Of a stretch of DNA of 64,000 bases, positions 34,678 to 43,225 are shown piece by piece. The DNA lies in assembly GCF_002211305.1 (NCBI RefSeq), contig NZ_LOKW01000027.1, positions 330,861 to 394,860 on the forward strand. Direction: 5' to 3'. This stretch comes from Rhizobium sp. R634 (GTDB lineage Bacteria; Pseudomonadota; Alphaproteobacteria; Rhizobiales; Rhizobiaceae). The notes beneath the pieces are model-generated. The model was not told the DNA's origin and did no database searches. It worked only from the letters and a program-made list of their open reading frames with translations. The position numbers and the translations under genes are program-made. The stretch's first letter is position 1. Every line of letters starts with the position of its first letter.

Positions 34678-37600
34678 ATGGGCAGTCAGTGGGATTTCTG
34701 GATCGATCGCGGCGGCACCTTCACCGATATCGTCGCGAGGCGTCCCGATGGTTCGCTCGTCGCCCACAAGCTGCTTTCGGAAAATCCGGAGGCCTATCGC
34801 GACCCGGCCGTTCACGGCATCCGCGAATTGCTCGGCCTCAAAGCCGGCGATCCGATCCCCTCCGAGCGCATCGGCGCGGTGAAGATGGGCACGACGGTCG
34901 CCACCAATGCGCTGCTGGAACGCAAGGGTGATCCGACCCTGCTGGTGACGACGAAGGGTTTCCGCGATGCGCTGGAGATCGGCTACCAGGCCCGCGCCGA
35001 TATCTTCGCCAAGAAGATCGTCAAGCCTGAGCTGCTCTATGCCGATGTCATCGAGGCGGACGAGCGGGTGCTGGCGGACGGCACGGTGGAACGCCCGCTC
35101 GACGAGGATAATTTGCGCCAGGCGCTCGAGTCCGCCTATGCCGGGGGCCTGCGCGCCGTCGCCATCGTCTTCATGCACGCCTATCGCTATCCCGAGCACG
35201 AAGAACGGGCTGCCGACATCGCGCGCGCGGTCGGCTTTACACAGATCTCGCCCTCGCACGTCGTTTCACCGCTCATCAAGCTTGTCGGACGCGGCGACAC
35301 CGCCGTCGTCGATGCCTATCTGTCTCCGGTTCTCCGGCGCTATGTCGACCAGGTTGCCGGCGAACTCGGCGCGACCGAAGGAGAAGGCCCGAAGCTGATG
35401 TTCATGCAGTCCTCCGGCGGGCTGACGGACGCACATCTCTTCCAGGGCAAGGACGCGATCCTTTCCGGCCCTGCCGGCGGCGTGGTCGGCGCGGTCGAGG
35501 TCTCGCGCATCGCCGGTTTCAACAGGATGATCGGCTTCGACATGGGCGGGACATCGACCGACGTTTCGCACTACGATGGGGAACTGGAACGCGCCTTCGA
35601 GACCGAAGTTGCCGGTGTGCGCATGCGTGCGCCGATGATGAAGATCCACACGGTGGCTGCCGGCGGCGGCTCGATCCTGAGCTACGACGGCTCGCGCTTC
35701 CGCGTCGGCCCGGAATCGGCCGGCGCGACACCCGGCCCGAAATCCTATCGCCGCAACGGGCCGCTTGCCGTTACCGACGCCAATATCATGACCGGCAAGC
35801 TGCTGCCGGAATTCTTCCCCGCGATCTTCGGGCCGGAGCAGGATCAGCCGCTCGATGCCGATGCGGTGCGCGCCGCCTTTGCCGAGATGGCAGAGACGAT
35901 CGGCGGCGGACGGACGGCTGAGGATGTTGCCGACGGCTTCCTCGCCATCGCCGTCGAGAATATGGCGAACGCCATCAAGAAGATCTCCGTCCAGCGCGGC
36001 TATGATGTTTCCGGTTATGCGCTCACCTGCTTCGGCGGCGCCGGCGGCCAGCATGCCTGCCTCGTCGCCGACAGCCTCGGCATGAAGACCGTGCTGATCC
36101 ACCCCTTCTCCGGCATTCTCTCGGCCTATGGCATGGGGCTTGCCGATATCCGCGCCACCCGCCAGCGCGCGGTGCTGACGGAGATCGCCGAGGCGCTGGC
36201 GACGATCGGCGGCACCAGGAGCGAACTGGAGAAAGATGTCCGCGAGGAACTGGCGCTGCAAGGCGTCGAGGCCGCCGATATGGAGATCGTCACCCGGCTT
36301 CACCTGCAATATAAGGGCACCGACACGGCCCTGCCCGTCGCCTTCGGACCACAGGAGGAGATGGTGCAAGCCTTCGCCATCGCTCACAAGAAGCAGTTCG
36401 GCTTTATCTTCGAAGACCGTCCTGTTGTCGTCGACTCCATCGAAGTCGAGGGCATCGGCGGCGGCGCCGATATCGAGGAAGCAGAGACACAGGCAGAAGC
36501 CTTCGCACCGCAAGCGCTCCGCACGACCCGCTTCTTTTCCGGCGGCGCATGGCATGAGGCCGGCATCTTCAAGCGCGATGCGCTGAAGCCCGGCGCGGTC
36601 CTGAAAGGCCCGGCCCTCATCATCGAGCCGCATCAGACGATCGTCGTCGAGCCCGGCTGGCAGGCAAGGCTCACCGGCCTCGATCATATCGTCCTCACCC
36701 GCGAAATCGCGCTTGCCCGCAATGCCGCGATCGGCACGAATGCCGATCCCGTCATGCTCGAGGTCTTCAACAACCTCTTCATGGCGATCGCCGAGCAGAT
36801 GGGCGTGACGCTGCAGAACACCGCCCATTCGGTCAATATCAAGGAGCGGCTCGATTTCTCCTGCGCCGTCTTCGACCGCACCGGCGCGCTCGTCGCCAAT
36901 GCGCCGCATATGCCGGTGCATCTCGGCTCCATGGACCGCTCCGTCGAAACCATCATCCGCTTGAACGAAGGCCGCATCCGCCCAGGCGACGTCTTCGCGC
37001 TGAACGCGCCTTACAATGGCGGCACGCATCTGCCCGACATCACCGTCGTCACCCCGGTCTTCGACGACGCGGGAAAGACCATCCTGTTTTACGTCGCCTC
37101 GCGCGGCCATCACGCCGATATCGGCGGCAAGGCGCCGGGCTCTATGACACCGCGGGCGACGAAGGTCGACGAGGAGGGCGTGCTGATCGACAACTTTCTA
37201 TTGGTCGACGAAGGCCGTTTCCGCGAGGCCGAATTCGCGGCCATGCTGACGGATCATCCTTATCCCGCCCGCAATCCGGCCCAGAATCTTGCCGACGTCA
37301 AGGCGCAGATCGCCGCCAACGAAAAGGGCGTGCACGAACTGCGCAAGATGGTCGCCCATTTCGGGCTCAATGTCGTCGAGGCCTATATGGGCCATGTGCA
37401 GGACAATGCCGAGGAGAGTGTCCGCCGGGTGATCGCCCGCTTGAGCGACAGCGAGTTCACCTATCCCACCGATCAGGGCGCCGTCATCAAGGTGAAGATC
37501 ACCGTGGACAGGCAGGCGCGCGAGGCGACGGTCGATTTCACCGGCACGAGCGCGCAGCAGCCGACCAATTTCAATGCGCCGGAACCGGTGACGCGCGCCG

Positions 37601-38289
37601 CCGTGCTCTATGTCTTCCGCGTCATGGTCGAGCAGCCGATCCCGATGAATGCCGGCTGCCTGAGGCCGATCCGGATCATCGTGCCGGAGGGCTCCATGCT
37701 GCGCCCGGCCTATCCGGCCGCCGTCGTCGCCGGCAATGTCGAGACCAGCCAGCACGTGACGAATGCGCTGTTCGGCGCGCTCGGGACGCTGGCGGCGGCC
37801 CAGGGCTCGATGAACAACCTGACCTTCGGCAATGCCGCCTATCAATATTACGAGACGATCTGCGCCGGCGGGCCTGCCGGCCTTCTCAACGACGGCAGCG
37901 GCTTCGGCGGTGCCGACGGCGTGCACACGCACATGACCAATTCGCGCCTGACCGATCCGGAAGTGCTGGAATTCCGCTTCCCTGTCGTGCTTGAGGATTT
38001 CCACATCCGCCGCGGCTCCGGCGGCAGGGGGCAATACAGCTCCGGCGGCGGAACCGAGCGCACCATCCGTTTCCTGGAGACGATGGATTGCAGCATTCTC
38101 TCCTCGCATCGCACGATCCGGCCCTTCGGCCTCTTCGGCGGGGAGGATGGGCAATTGGGGAAAACCGAGATTCGCCGCGCGGACGGCAACGTGGAACGGC
38201 TGGAAGGCTGCGACCAGGCAATGCTCGCCGCCGGCGACGCCGTGATCGTCACGACGCCGACCGGCGGCGGCTACGGCAAGCCACATTGA
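34678..38289 (+). CDS. 5-oxoprolinase / N-methylhydantoinase, fused HyuA-HyuB (ATP-dependent)
   Basis: 1203 residues, the full eukaryote-like fused form. It opens 5-oxo-L-proline (or a hydantoin) to the amino acid at the cost of ATP. The N-terminal HyuA part has actin-like ATPase motifs DRGGTFTDIV (10-19), MGTTVATNALLERKGD and GFDMGGTSTDVS (near 285). The HyuB part begins near 680 (PVMLEVFNNLFMAIAEQMGVTL) with HLGSMDRSVE, PYNGGTHLPDITV and the SRGHHADIGG segment. GGAGG precedes the ATG. The nearby MarR-like regulator is divergent. Substrate choice between 5-oxoproline and hydantoin cannot be read by eye; the fused length favours 5-oxoprolinase. Confidence 0.92.
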   Translation: MGSQWDFWIDRGGTFTDIVARRPDGSLVAHKLLSENPEAYRDPAVHGIRELLGLKAGDPIPSERIGAVKMGTTVATNALLERKGDPTLLVTTKGFRDALEIGYQARADIFAKKIVKPELLYADVIEADERVLADGTVERPLDEDNLRQALESAYAGGLRAVAIVFMHAYRYPEHEERAADIARAVGFTQISPSHVVSPLIKLVGRGDTAVVDAYLSPVLRRYVDQVAGELGATEGEGPKLMFMQSSGGLTDAHLFQGKDAILSGPAGGVVGAVEVSRIAGFNRMIGFDMGGTSTDVSHYDGELERAFETEVAGVRMRAPMMKIHTVAAGGGSILSYDGSRFRVGPESAGATPGPKSYRRNGPLAVTDANIMTGKLLPEFFPAIFGPEQDQPLDADAVRAAFAEMAETIGGGRTAEDVADGFLAIAVENMANAIKKISVQRGYDVSGYALTCFGGAGGQHACLVADSLGMKTVLIHPFSGILSAYGMGLADIRATRQRAVLTEIAEALATIGGTRSELEKDVREELALQGVEAADMEIVTRLHLQYKGTDTALPVAFGPQEEMVQAFAIAHKKQFGFIFEDRPVVVDSIEVEGIGGGADIEEAETQAEAFAPQALRTTRFFSGGAWHEAGIFKRDALKPGAVLKGPALIIEPHQTIVVEPGWQARLTGLDHIVLTREIALARNAAIGTNADPVMLEVFNNLFMAIAEQMGVTLQNTAHSVNIKERLDFSCAVFDRTGALVANAPHMPVHLGSMDRSVETIIRLNEGRIRPGDVFALNAPYNGGTHLPDITVVTPVFDDAGKTILFYVASRGHHADIGGKAPGSMTPRATKVDEEGVLIDNFLLVDEGRFREAEFAAMLTDHPYPARNPAQNLADVKAQIAANEKGVHELRKMVAHFGLNVVEAYMGHVQDNAEESVRRVIARLSDSEFTYPTDQGAVIKVKITVDRQAREATVDFTGTSAQQPTNFNAPEPVTRAAVLYVFRVMVEQPIPMNAGCLRPIRIIVPEGSMLRPAYPAAVVAGNVETSQHVTNALFGALGTLAAAQGSMNNLTFGNAAYQYYETICAGGPAGLLNDGSGFGGADGVHTHMTNSRLTDPEVLEFRFPVVLEDFHIRRGSGGRGQYSSGGGTERTIRFLETMDCSILSSHRTIRPFGLFGGEDGQLGKTEIRRADGNVERLEGCDQAMLAAGDAVIVTTPTGGGYGKPH

Positions 38290-38380
38290 AGCGCATCGCA
38301 TCAGATCTTAAAGATACGCTTCAGTTCCTTGTGTCATGCATGTTTTTGCCCCGGAACCGCCAATCCCGGGCGACCTGCAT
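38290..38380. repeat. degenerate rhizobial intergenic repeat
   Basis: This short gap resembles a frequent Rhizobium repeat: an AGCGC..CGCATCAGAT...AAAGATACGCTTCAGTTCCTTG half, then a hairpin with ATGCATG and GACCTGCAT arms around CCCCGGAACCGCCAATCCCGGG. The assignment is from memory of the repeat family. It reaches the SDR stop codon. Confidence 0.5.
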
Positions 38381-39237
38381 CAAAGGATCGGCTTGCCGCC
38401 GGTGACCGCGATTGTCGTGCCGGAGACATAGCTCGACAAAGGATCGGCCAGCATCACATAGGCTGTCGCAAGTTCGGCCGGCTGGCCGGGCCGCTTCATC
38501 GGCACCTGCTTGCCGAAATTGCTGACGCTGTCCTCGGGCAGCGTCGAAGGGATGAGCGGCGTCCAGATCGGCCCCGGCGCCACGGCATTGGCGCGAATGC
38601 CCTTCTCGGCCAGAAGCTGGGCGAGGCCGGCGGTAAAATTCTGGATCGCGCCCTTGGTCGTCGCATAGGCAAGCAGCGTCGGGTTCGGATTGTCGGAATT
38701 GATCGAAGCCGTGTTGATGATGGCGCTGCCGGGTTTCATATGGGGCACCGCCGCCTTGGTCAGGTAGAACATCGCGTGGATATTGACCTTGAAGGTCAGT
38801 TCCCATTCCTCGTCGCTGATCTCGTCGATGCTCTTGAAGCTCGCCTGATGCGCGGCGTTGTTGACGAGAATGTCGATGCCGCCAAGCTCCTTGACCGCTG
38901 TCTCGACGATCTGCCTGCAATGGTTCGGATCCTGAATGTCGCCGCTGATCAGCACGGCCTTGCGGCCGGCCTGCTCGACCAGCCGCTTCGTCTCGTCGGC
39001 ATCTTCATCCTCGTCGAGATAGGAAATGACGAGATCGGCGCCTTCCCGGGCATAGGCGATCGCCACCGCCCGGCCGATGCCGCTATCGCCGCCGGTAATG
39101 ATCGCCCGCTTGCCTTTCAAGCGGTCGGAGCCGCGATAGCTCTCCTCACCATGATCGGGAATGGGATCCATCTGCGCGGTAAAACCCGGCATCGGCTGCT
39201 TCTGGGACGGGAAAGGCGGTGTCGGGTAGTTTGTCAT
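38380..39237 (-). CDS. short-chain dehydrogenase/reductase, YghA / general-stress-39 type
   Basis: 285 residues with the long N-terminal extension of this subgroup (PPFPSQKQPMPGFTAQMDPIPDHGEESYRG). The cofactor loop is TGGDSGIGRAVA (48-59). NNAAHQASF and the active-site pattern S...YATTK (INTASIN ... LLAYATTKGAIQ) follow. Members reduce aldehydes with NADP(H) and are stress-induced in several bacteria. SD GGAGG upstream. Its upstream region has an EcfG-like promoter. Confidence 0.9.
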   Translation of the reverse strand: MTNYPTPPFPSQKQPMPGFTAQMDPIPDHGEESYRGSDRLKGKRAIITGGDSGIGRAVAIAYAREGADLVISYLDEDEDADETKRLVEQAGRKAVLISGDIQDPNHCRQIVETAVKELGGIDILVNNAAHQASFKSIDEISDEEWELTFKVNIHAMFYLTKAAVPHMKPGSAIINTASINSDNPNPTLLAYATTKGAIQNFTAGLAQLLAEKGIRANAVAPGPIWTPLIPSTLPEDSVSNFGKQVPMKRPGQPAELATAYVMLADPLSSYVSGTTIAVTGGKPIL

Positions 39238-39261
39238 GATGACCTCCTGGGTTCACGCTCA

Positions 39262-39286
39262 AACTCAGGCTGACGCTTGTTGTTCC
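39262..39286 (-). promoter_or_regulatory. EcfG-like promoter of the stress SDR gene
   Basis: On the minus strand GGAAC (39286-39282), 16 bases, AGTT (39265-39262). One mismatch to GGAAC-N16-CGTT, at the least conserved -10 position. It lies 25 bases before the ATG. Confidence 0.5.
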
Positions 39287-39405
39287 ACGTTTTGTCGTAG
39301 CGTTTTTCCAAGCAGGCGAACGGCGCCGTAGGCGATCCGTTGCCGCGATCAATCTACAAAATGTTGCGATTTGCCACAGCGACCTCTATGCCATAGTAAT
39401 GTAAC

Positions 39406-40269
39406 ATGATCGCAGTGTTCATGAGGTGCGTGGAATTGGACGGAAAGACATCACCCGCAGTTTATTCCGAAGATGAGGTCCTTGCGAGCGAGGCCGGGGG
39501 CAAGGGTGCGCGCCGCGCCCGTGTCAGCGGCATCGACCGGGCGCTTCAGGTGATCGATCATCTCTATGAGACCGGTTCGCCGGCCGGCGTCTACGCCATT
39601 GCCAAGGCGGTGAAGGCGCCGCTGTCCACCGTCTACGTCATCGTCGACGATCTGGTCGAGAAGAACATGCTGACGCGCCAGGCGGATGGTTCGATCTGGC
39701 TCGGCGCGCGGCTCTATCATTACGGCCTCGCTTATGCGCGGTCGCTGGATTTCATGAGCATCGCCACCCACGAAATGCACGATCTCTGCCGCCAGGCCGG
39801 CGAAACCGTGCAGGTCTGCGGCCGCGACGGGGATTATATGCTGGTGCTTGCCATGGCCGACGGCCCGAGCCACTTCCAGGTGGCGTCGCGCGTCGGCACT
39901 CGGGTGCCGCTGAACTGGACGGCGTCGGGCCGACTGCTCGTCGGCCATCTGCCGGAGGAGGAGCGCATCGAACTCTTCAAGCGCTGCGCACGCTCGTCGC
40001 CGACCGGCCGCGCCGAGATCGATCCCGGCACGCTGTCGGAAGTCGCCGGCAAGGCCTTCGAGGCGCGCCTGTCGATCCAGGCAGGGGAATCGGATTATGC
40101 GGTGGCCTGCATCGCCTCGCCGATCTGCGACCGCGACGGCCAGTGCGTCGCCACCATTTCCATCGTGCTGCCGGAGCAGAAGGCCTTTTCCGACGAGAAC
40201 CACTACACCGCGCATGTGCGCAATTCGGCAGAGCGGATCGAAAAGCTGATGGGCTGGCGAAACCGCTGA
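39406..40269 (+). CDS. IclR-family regulator
   Basis: 287 residues. The wHTH spans about 40-95 (GIDRALQVIDHLYETGSPAGVYAIAKAVKAPLSTVYVIVDDLVEKNML), then an IclR effector domain with ASRVGTRVPLNWTASGRLLVGHLP and VACIASPICDRDGQCVATISIVLP. Start uncertain: ATG 39406 is the longest; ATG 39421 is possible; no strong Shine-Dalgarno near either. It converges on the amidohydrolase gene with a 20-base gap and probably regulates it. Confidence 0.88.
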   Translation: MIAVFMRCVELDGKTSPAVYSEDEVLASEAGGKGARRARVSGIDRALQVIDHLYETGSPAGVYAIAKAVKAPLSTVYVIVDDLVEKNMLTRQADGSIWLGARLYHYGLAYARSLDFMSIATHEMHDLCRQAGETVQVCGRDGDYMLVLAMADGPSHFQVASRVGTRVPLNWTASGRLLVGHLPEEERIELFKRCARSSPTGRAEIDPGTLSEVAGKAFEARLSIQAGESDYAVACIASPICDRDGQCVATISIVLPEQKAFSDENHYTAHVRNSAERIEKLMGWRNR

Positions 40270-40289
40270 GCGTCTTGCGTCGGTAGATC

Positions 40290-41498
40290 CTACCGGTAGG
40301 AATAACCGTGGCTGTGGCGCACGAGCTTGCGCGCCCGCGGCACGTAGCGGCTGGCAGCGAAGGCCTCGGCGCCGATCACCGCGTGGCGCGGCTCGAACAG
40401 GTTGTTGAGGATCGACACGTCACCGTTGGAATCCGTCGCTTCGAGTTCGGAATCGACGAGATCGAAGATGGTGAATTCGGCTTTTGCGCCGACGGAAAGC
40501 CGGTTCTGCATCGGCAGCTTGATGACGGATGCTGGCGCATGGGTGACGGCCTCCACCACCTTGTCGAAGGGCATGCCGACGCTGAGCAGCTTCGACATCG
40601 TCGTCGCCAGATCCCAGACCGGGAAGTTCATCGAATGGCCGTGCAGATCAGTCGAGATCGAGAACGGCAGCAGCCCGCGCGCGATCGCCGCTTCCGCCAC
40701 CTTGAAGGAGAAGGAGGCGCCGCCATGGCCGATGTCGAGGCGGATGCCCTCGGAAGCGCAGCGCTCGGCGAGATAGAAAAGATCCTCATCCTCCATGATG
40801 CTCGAACCGGCCTTGCCGTTGAAGCAGTGAGTGACGACATCGCCCGGGCCGAGAATCTCCAGCACTTCATCATAAAGCGCCGGCGGCTCGCCGACATGCA
40901 CCATCATCGGCACTTTCAGGATCTTGGCGATTTTCTTGCCGAGCTTGACCGGGGTGACGCCCCAGGAGCCGGTGATGACATGGCTGGCACGCACCTTGAG
41001 ACCGACGATGTGCTCGCTGTTTGCGGCATAGACCTCAAGGATACGGTCGAGATCGATATCTCTTATATCCCTGAGTTCGGCCACACGGTTGCAGGCGACG
41101 AGACCGATCGAACCGAGATTGAGGAAGGCCTTGATGCGCTCGCGCGAGGGCTCGATGATATATTCCCGAAAGCCGTGGAAATTCGCCTCGCCGGCCGAAC
41201 CGGCATCGACCAGCGTGGTGACGCCGCGCTCGACGCCGCATTCGGAAGGGCGGATCGAAATATCGGTGCCGCCGTGCCAGATATGTACATGCAGATCGAT
41301 CCAGCCCGGCGAAATGAAGGCGCCCTTGCCGTCGATGCGCGTGACGTCCTCAGAGACCGCGAGCGACGGACCGATCTCGGCGATCCTGCCATCGGCATTG
41401 ACGAGAATGTCCAGAGCGCCCTCGCCTGCGCCGGCCCCGAAAGCTATCGGTTTGACATTGGTGAGGAGAAGGGGCTTCTTCGCCTGGTCGCCGGGCAT
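40290..41498 (-). CDS. amidohydrolase/deacetylase family metallohydrolase (EF_0837-like)
   Basis: 402 residues of the amidohydrolase superfamily. Metal ligands are the HxH of DLHVHIWHGG (68-77), K in VGLKVRASHV (likely carbamylated), H in MMVHVGEPP, H in VTHCFNGKAG and D in STDLHGHSM. The NVKPIAFG...DILVNADGRIAEIG opening is the usual amidohydrolase sandwich. In other bacteria this family is often encoded next to SelA-like PLP enzymes (family knowledge); here that partner may be the gene at 5146-6342. Transcription likely starts from the promoter at 41642-41669. Confidence 0.85.
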   Translation of the reverse strand: MPGDQAKKPLLLTNVKPIAFGAGAGEGALDILVNADGRIAEIGPSLAVSEDVTRIDGKGAFISPGWIDLHVHIWHGGTDISIRPSECGVERGVTTLVDAGSAGEANFHGFREYIIEPSRERIKAFLNLGSIGLVACNRVAELRDIRDIDLDRILEVYAANSEHIVGLKVRASHVITGSWGVTPVKLGKKIAKILKVPMMVHVGEPPALYDEVLEILGPGDVVTHCFNGKAGSSIMEDEDLFYLAERCASEGIRLDIGHGGASFSFKVAEAAIARGLLPFSISTDLHGHSMNFPVWDLATTMSKLLSVGMPFDKVVEAVTHAPASVIKLPMQNRLSVGAKAEFTIFDLVDSELEATDSNGDVSILNNLFEPRHAVIGAEAFAASRYVPRARKLVRHSHGYSYR

Positions 41499-41608
41499 GA
41501 TATGCTTTCCTTTCGAAGTCTCGGAACGGAATCGCTCCCGATCATCCGTCTGCGGTCGCTATGGAGAGTGATGGGGAACCTGAAGATGGGGGCCTCATCT
41601 CCGACGCG

Positions 41609-41617
41609 ATTACATAA
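41609..41617. promoter_or_regulatory. TTATGTAAT motif shared with the dpp operon
   Basis: ATTACATAA on the plus strand, that is TTATGTAAT reading toward the amidohydrolase gene, 24 bases past its -10. The same nonamer occurs at 10560-10568 in the dpp leader. Confidence 0.3.
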
Positions 41618-41641
41618 CTATGACATATGAGGCTTTATAAT

Positions 41642-41669
41642 AGAATAAAGACGCAAGCCTCCCTGTCAA
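41642..41669 (-). promoter_or_regulatory. sigma70-type promoter of the amidohydrolase gene
   Basis: Minus strand TTGACA (41669-41664), 16 bases, TATTCT (41647-41642), the same hexamers and spacing as the dpp promoter. This gives a leader of about 137 bases. Confidence 0.6.
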
Positions 41670-41742
41670 GGGATATGACGCCGGCTTGGCCACCGCGCAA
41701 GCGCGCGCGTTTCCTGCGGAAGCGCGCGAAATCCACACATTT

Positions 41743-42609
41743 TCAATCCCGCAGAATCGAATAGTTTATCCCTTGCAGATGCTCCGGATTGGCGACGGCG
41801 TCGATCGCGACGATCCTGCCATCGTCGATCGTCAGCGTCACCGCCACGCGAATCTGGCCGCCAATATCCACGACAAATCCAAGTTCGCCGCCCACGATGG
41901 CAAGCTCCGCGGCCTGCGCCCGACCCTTGAAGGCCTCTGCCACACCAGCCGCGCCGCGCATTGCGCCGATGCCGTACTGCGCTGCCGTCGTATCGGGCCG
42001 AAAGACGACGTCGGGGGCGAGCACCGCAAGCAGCGCCTCCAGATCGCTGTTGCGGGAAGCTGCCAGAAAGGCCTCGGCGATCGCCCGCTTCCGGGTAAAA
42101 TCGACATCAGGCGCCTCGTCCACGCCCTGCACCCTGCGGCGGGCGCGGCTTGCGAGCTGGCGGGTGGCGGCGGAGGAGCGGCCGATGATCGGCGCGATCT
42201 CGTCGAAGGGCAGGTCGAACATGTCGTGCAGCACGAAGGCGACACGCTCGGCGGGCGCCAGCGTCTGCAATACCACAAGCAGCGCCAGCCCCACGGAATC
42301 GGCGAAGGCTGCTTCGCGCTCCGGATCCTTGGCCCGATCGGCAATTCCGGCATGCGCGGGCATATCCAGCGGCTCCTCGCGCCGGGTCTTGCGCGCCCGC
42401 AGCATGTCGAGGCAGATGCGCGCCACAACAGTCGTCAGCCAGCCGCCGAGATTGCCGACATCGCGCGTATCGGCGCGGTTCAATCGCAGCCAGGCCTCCT
42501 GAACGGCATCATCAGCCTCGCTGCGCGAGCCGAGCATGCGATAGGCGGCGGCGCTGAGATGCGCCCTGTTCGCCTCGAATTCATCGGCCAGCCATTTTTT
42601 CTCGTTCAT
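41743..42609 (-). CDS. ECF sigma factor, group ECF41 (SigJ-like)
   Basis: 288 residues. The sigma2 region (FEANRAHLSAAAYRMLGSRSEADDAVQEAWLRL) and sigma4 (LAPAERVAFVLHDMFDLPFDEIAPIIGRSSAATRQLASRAR) are followed by a roughly 120-residue SnoaL-like C-terminal domain. This is the ECF41 arrangement, in which the extension replaces an anti-sigma factor. The terminal NPEHLQGIN resembles the NPxKL motif of that group. SD AAGGAATG. It is divergent from a carboxymuconolactone-decarboxylase-like gene, the classic ECF41 target class. Confidence 0.93.
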   Translation of the reverse strand: MNEKKWLADEFEANRAHLSAAAYRMLGSRSEADDAVQEAWLRLNRADTRDVGNLGGWLTTVVARICLDMLRARKTRREEPLDMPAHAGIADRAKDPEREAAFADSVGLALLVVLQTLAPAERVAFVLHDMFDLPFDEIAPIIGRSSAATRQLASRARRRVQGVDEAPDVDFTRKRAIAEAFLAASRNSDLEALLAVLAPDVVFRPDTTAAQYGIGAMRGAAGVAEAFKGRAQAAELAIVGGELGFVVDIGGQIRVAVTLTIDDGRIVAIDAVANPEHLQGINYSILRD

Positions 42610-42610
42610 C

Positions 42611-42637
42611 CGTCACATTCCTTTGCTGCGTTCCGTC
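42611..42637 (+). promoter_or_regulatory. ECF41-type promoter upstream of the CMD gene
   Basis: CGTCACA (42611-42617), exactly 16 bases, CGTC (42634-42637). The known ECF41 signature is TGTCACA at -35 and CGTC at -10, so only the first base differs. It begins 2 bases upstream of the sigma gene start codon and points at the CMD gene. Confidence 0.65.
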
Positions 42638-42717
42638 AAGGCTATGACGAACAGAAACCGGCCGATGTGACAGCGCCGGCGGATCGTCGAACCGTAAACG
42701 CATCAAGGAAACATATC

Positions 42718-43176
42718 ATGCACGAAAGAATGGGAAATCCCGCCCTCGTCCTTCCCGGCGCCATGCAGGCGCTGAATGCTCTCGGCAAAGTTCCGACCGA
42801 GACCGGCCTTTCGCCGCAGCTCATCGAACTCGTCAATCTCCGCGCCAGCCAGATCAACGGCTGCAGCGTCTGCATCGACGGCCATCCGCGCATCGCAAAG
42901 AAGCTCGGAGAAACGGATGAAAGGCTGTTTGCCGTCAGCGCCTGGCGCGACACGCCCTATTTCAGCGACGCCGAGCGAGCGGCGCTGGCGCTGACCGAGG
43001 CGGTGACCCGCGTGAGCGACCGCGCCGATCCGGTGCCGGATGAGATCTGGGACGAAGCGACCCGGCATTACGACGGCAAGAGCCTCGCGGCCCTCGTCAT
43101 CGCCATCGCCAATATCAATGTCTGGAACCGGCTGAACATCGCGACCCGGCAGATCGCCGGCGCCTGGAAGCCGTAA
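42718..43176 (+). CDS. carboxymuconolactone decarboxylase / AhpD-like protein
   Basis: 152 residues with the CMD/AhpD core LIELVNLRASQINGCSVCIDGHPRIAKKLGE: the CxxC pair (C53, C56 approx.) and following His form the alkylhydroperoxidase-type redox centre. It ends with VIAIANINVWNRLNIATRQ. AAGGA upstream of ATG 42718. Likely a peroxide or quinone-type stress enzyme controlled by the ECF41 factor next door. Confidence 0.92.
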   Translation: MHERMGNPALVLPGAMQALNALGKVPTETGLSPQLIELVNLRASQINGCSVCIDGHPRIAKKLGETDERLFAVSAWRDTPYFSDAERAALALTEAVTRVSDRADPVPDEIWDEATRHYDGKSLAALVIAIANINVWNRLNIATRQIAGAWKP

Positions 43177-43225
43177 ACGATGATTGCCGGCAGCGCGTCA
43201 CCCCTGCGCCGCCGGCAACTCAAGC

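Noticed and set aside
35266..37113. 615-codon minus-strand open frame
   Set aside because: It is antisense to the 5-oxoprolinase coding sequence; low-complexity charged composition, no recognised domain.
40308..41630. 440-codon plus-strand open frame
   Set aside because: It is the shadow of the amidohydrolase, which has a full set of metal ligands on the other strand.
41686..43176. Long upstream extension of the CMD gene to 41686
   Set aside because: The extension is antisense to the ECF41 gene; ATG 42718 has a Shine-Dalgarno and begins the family match.
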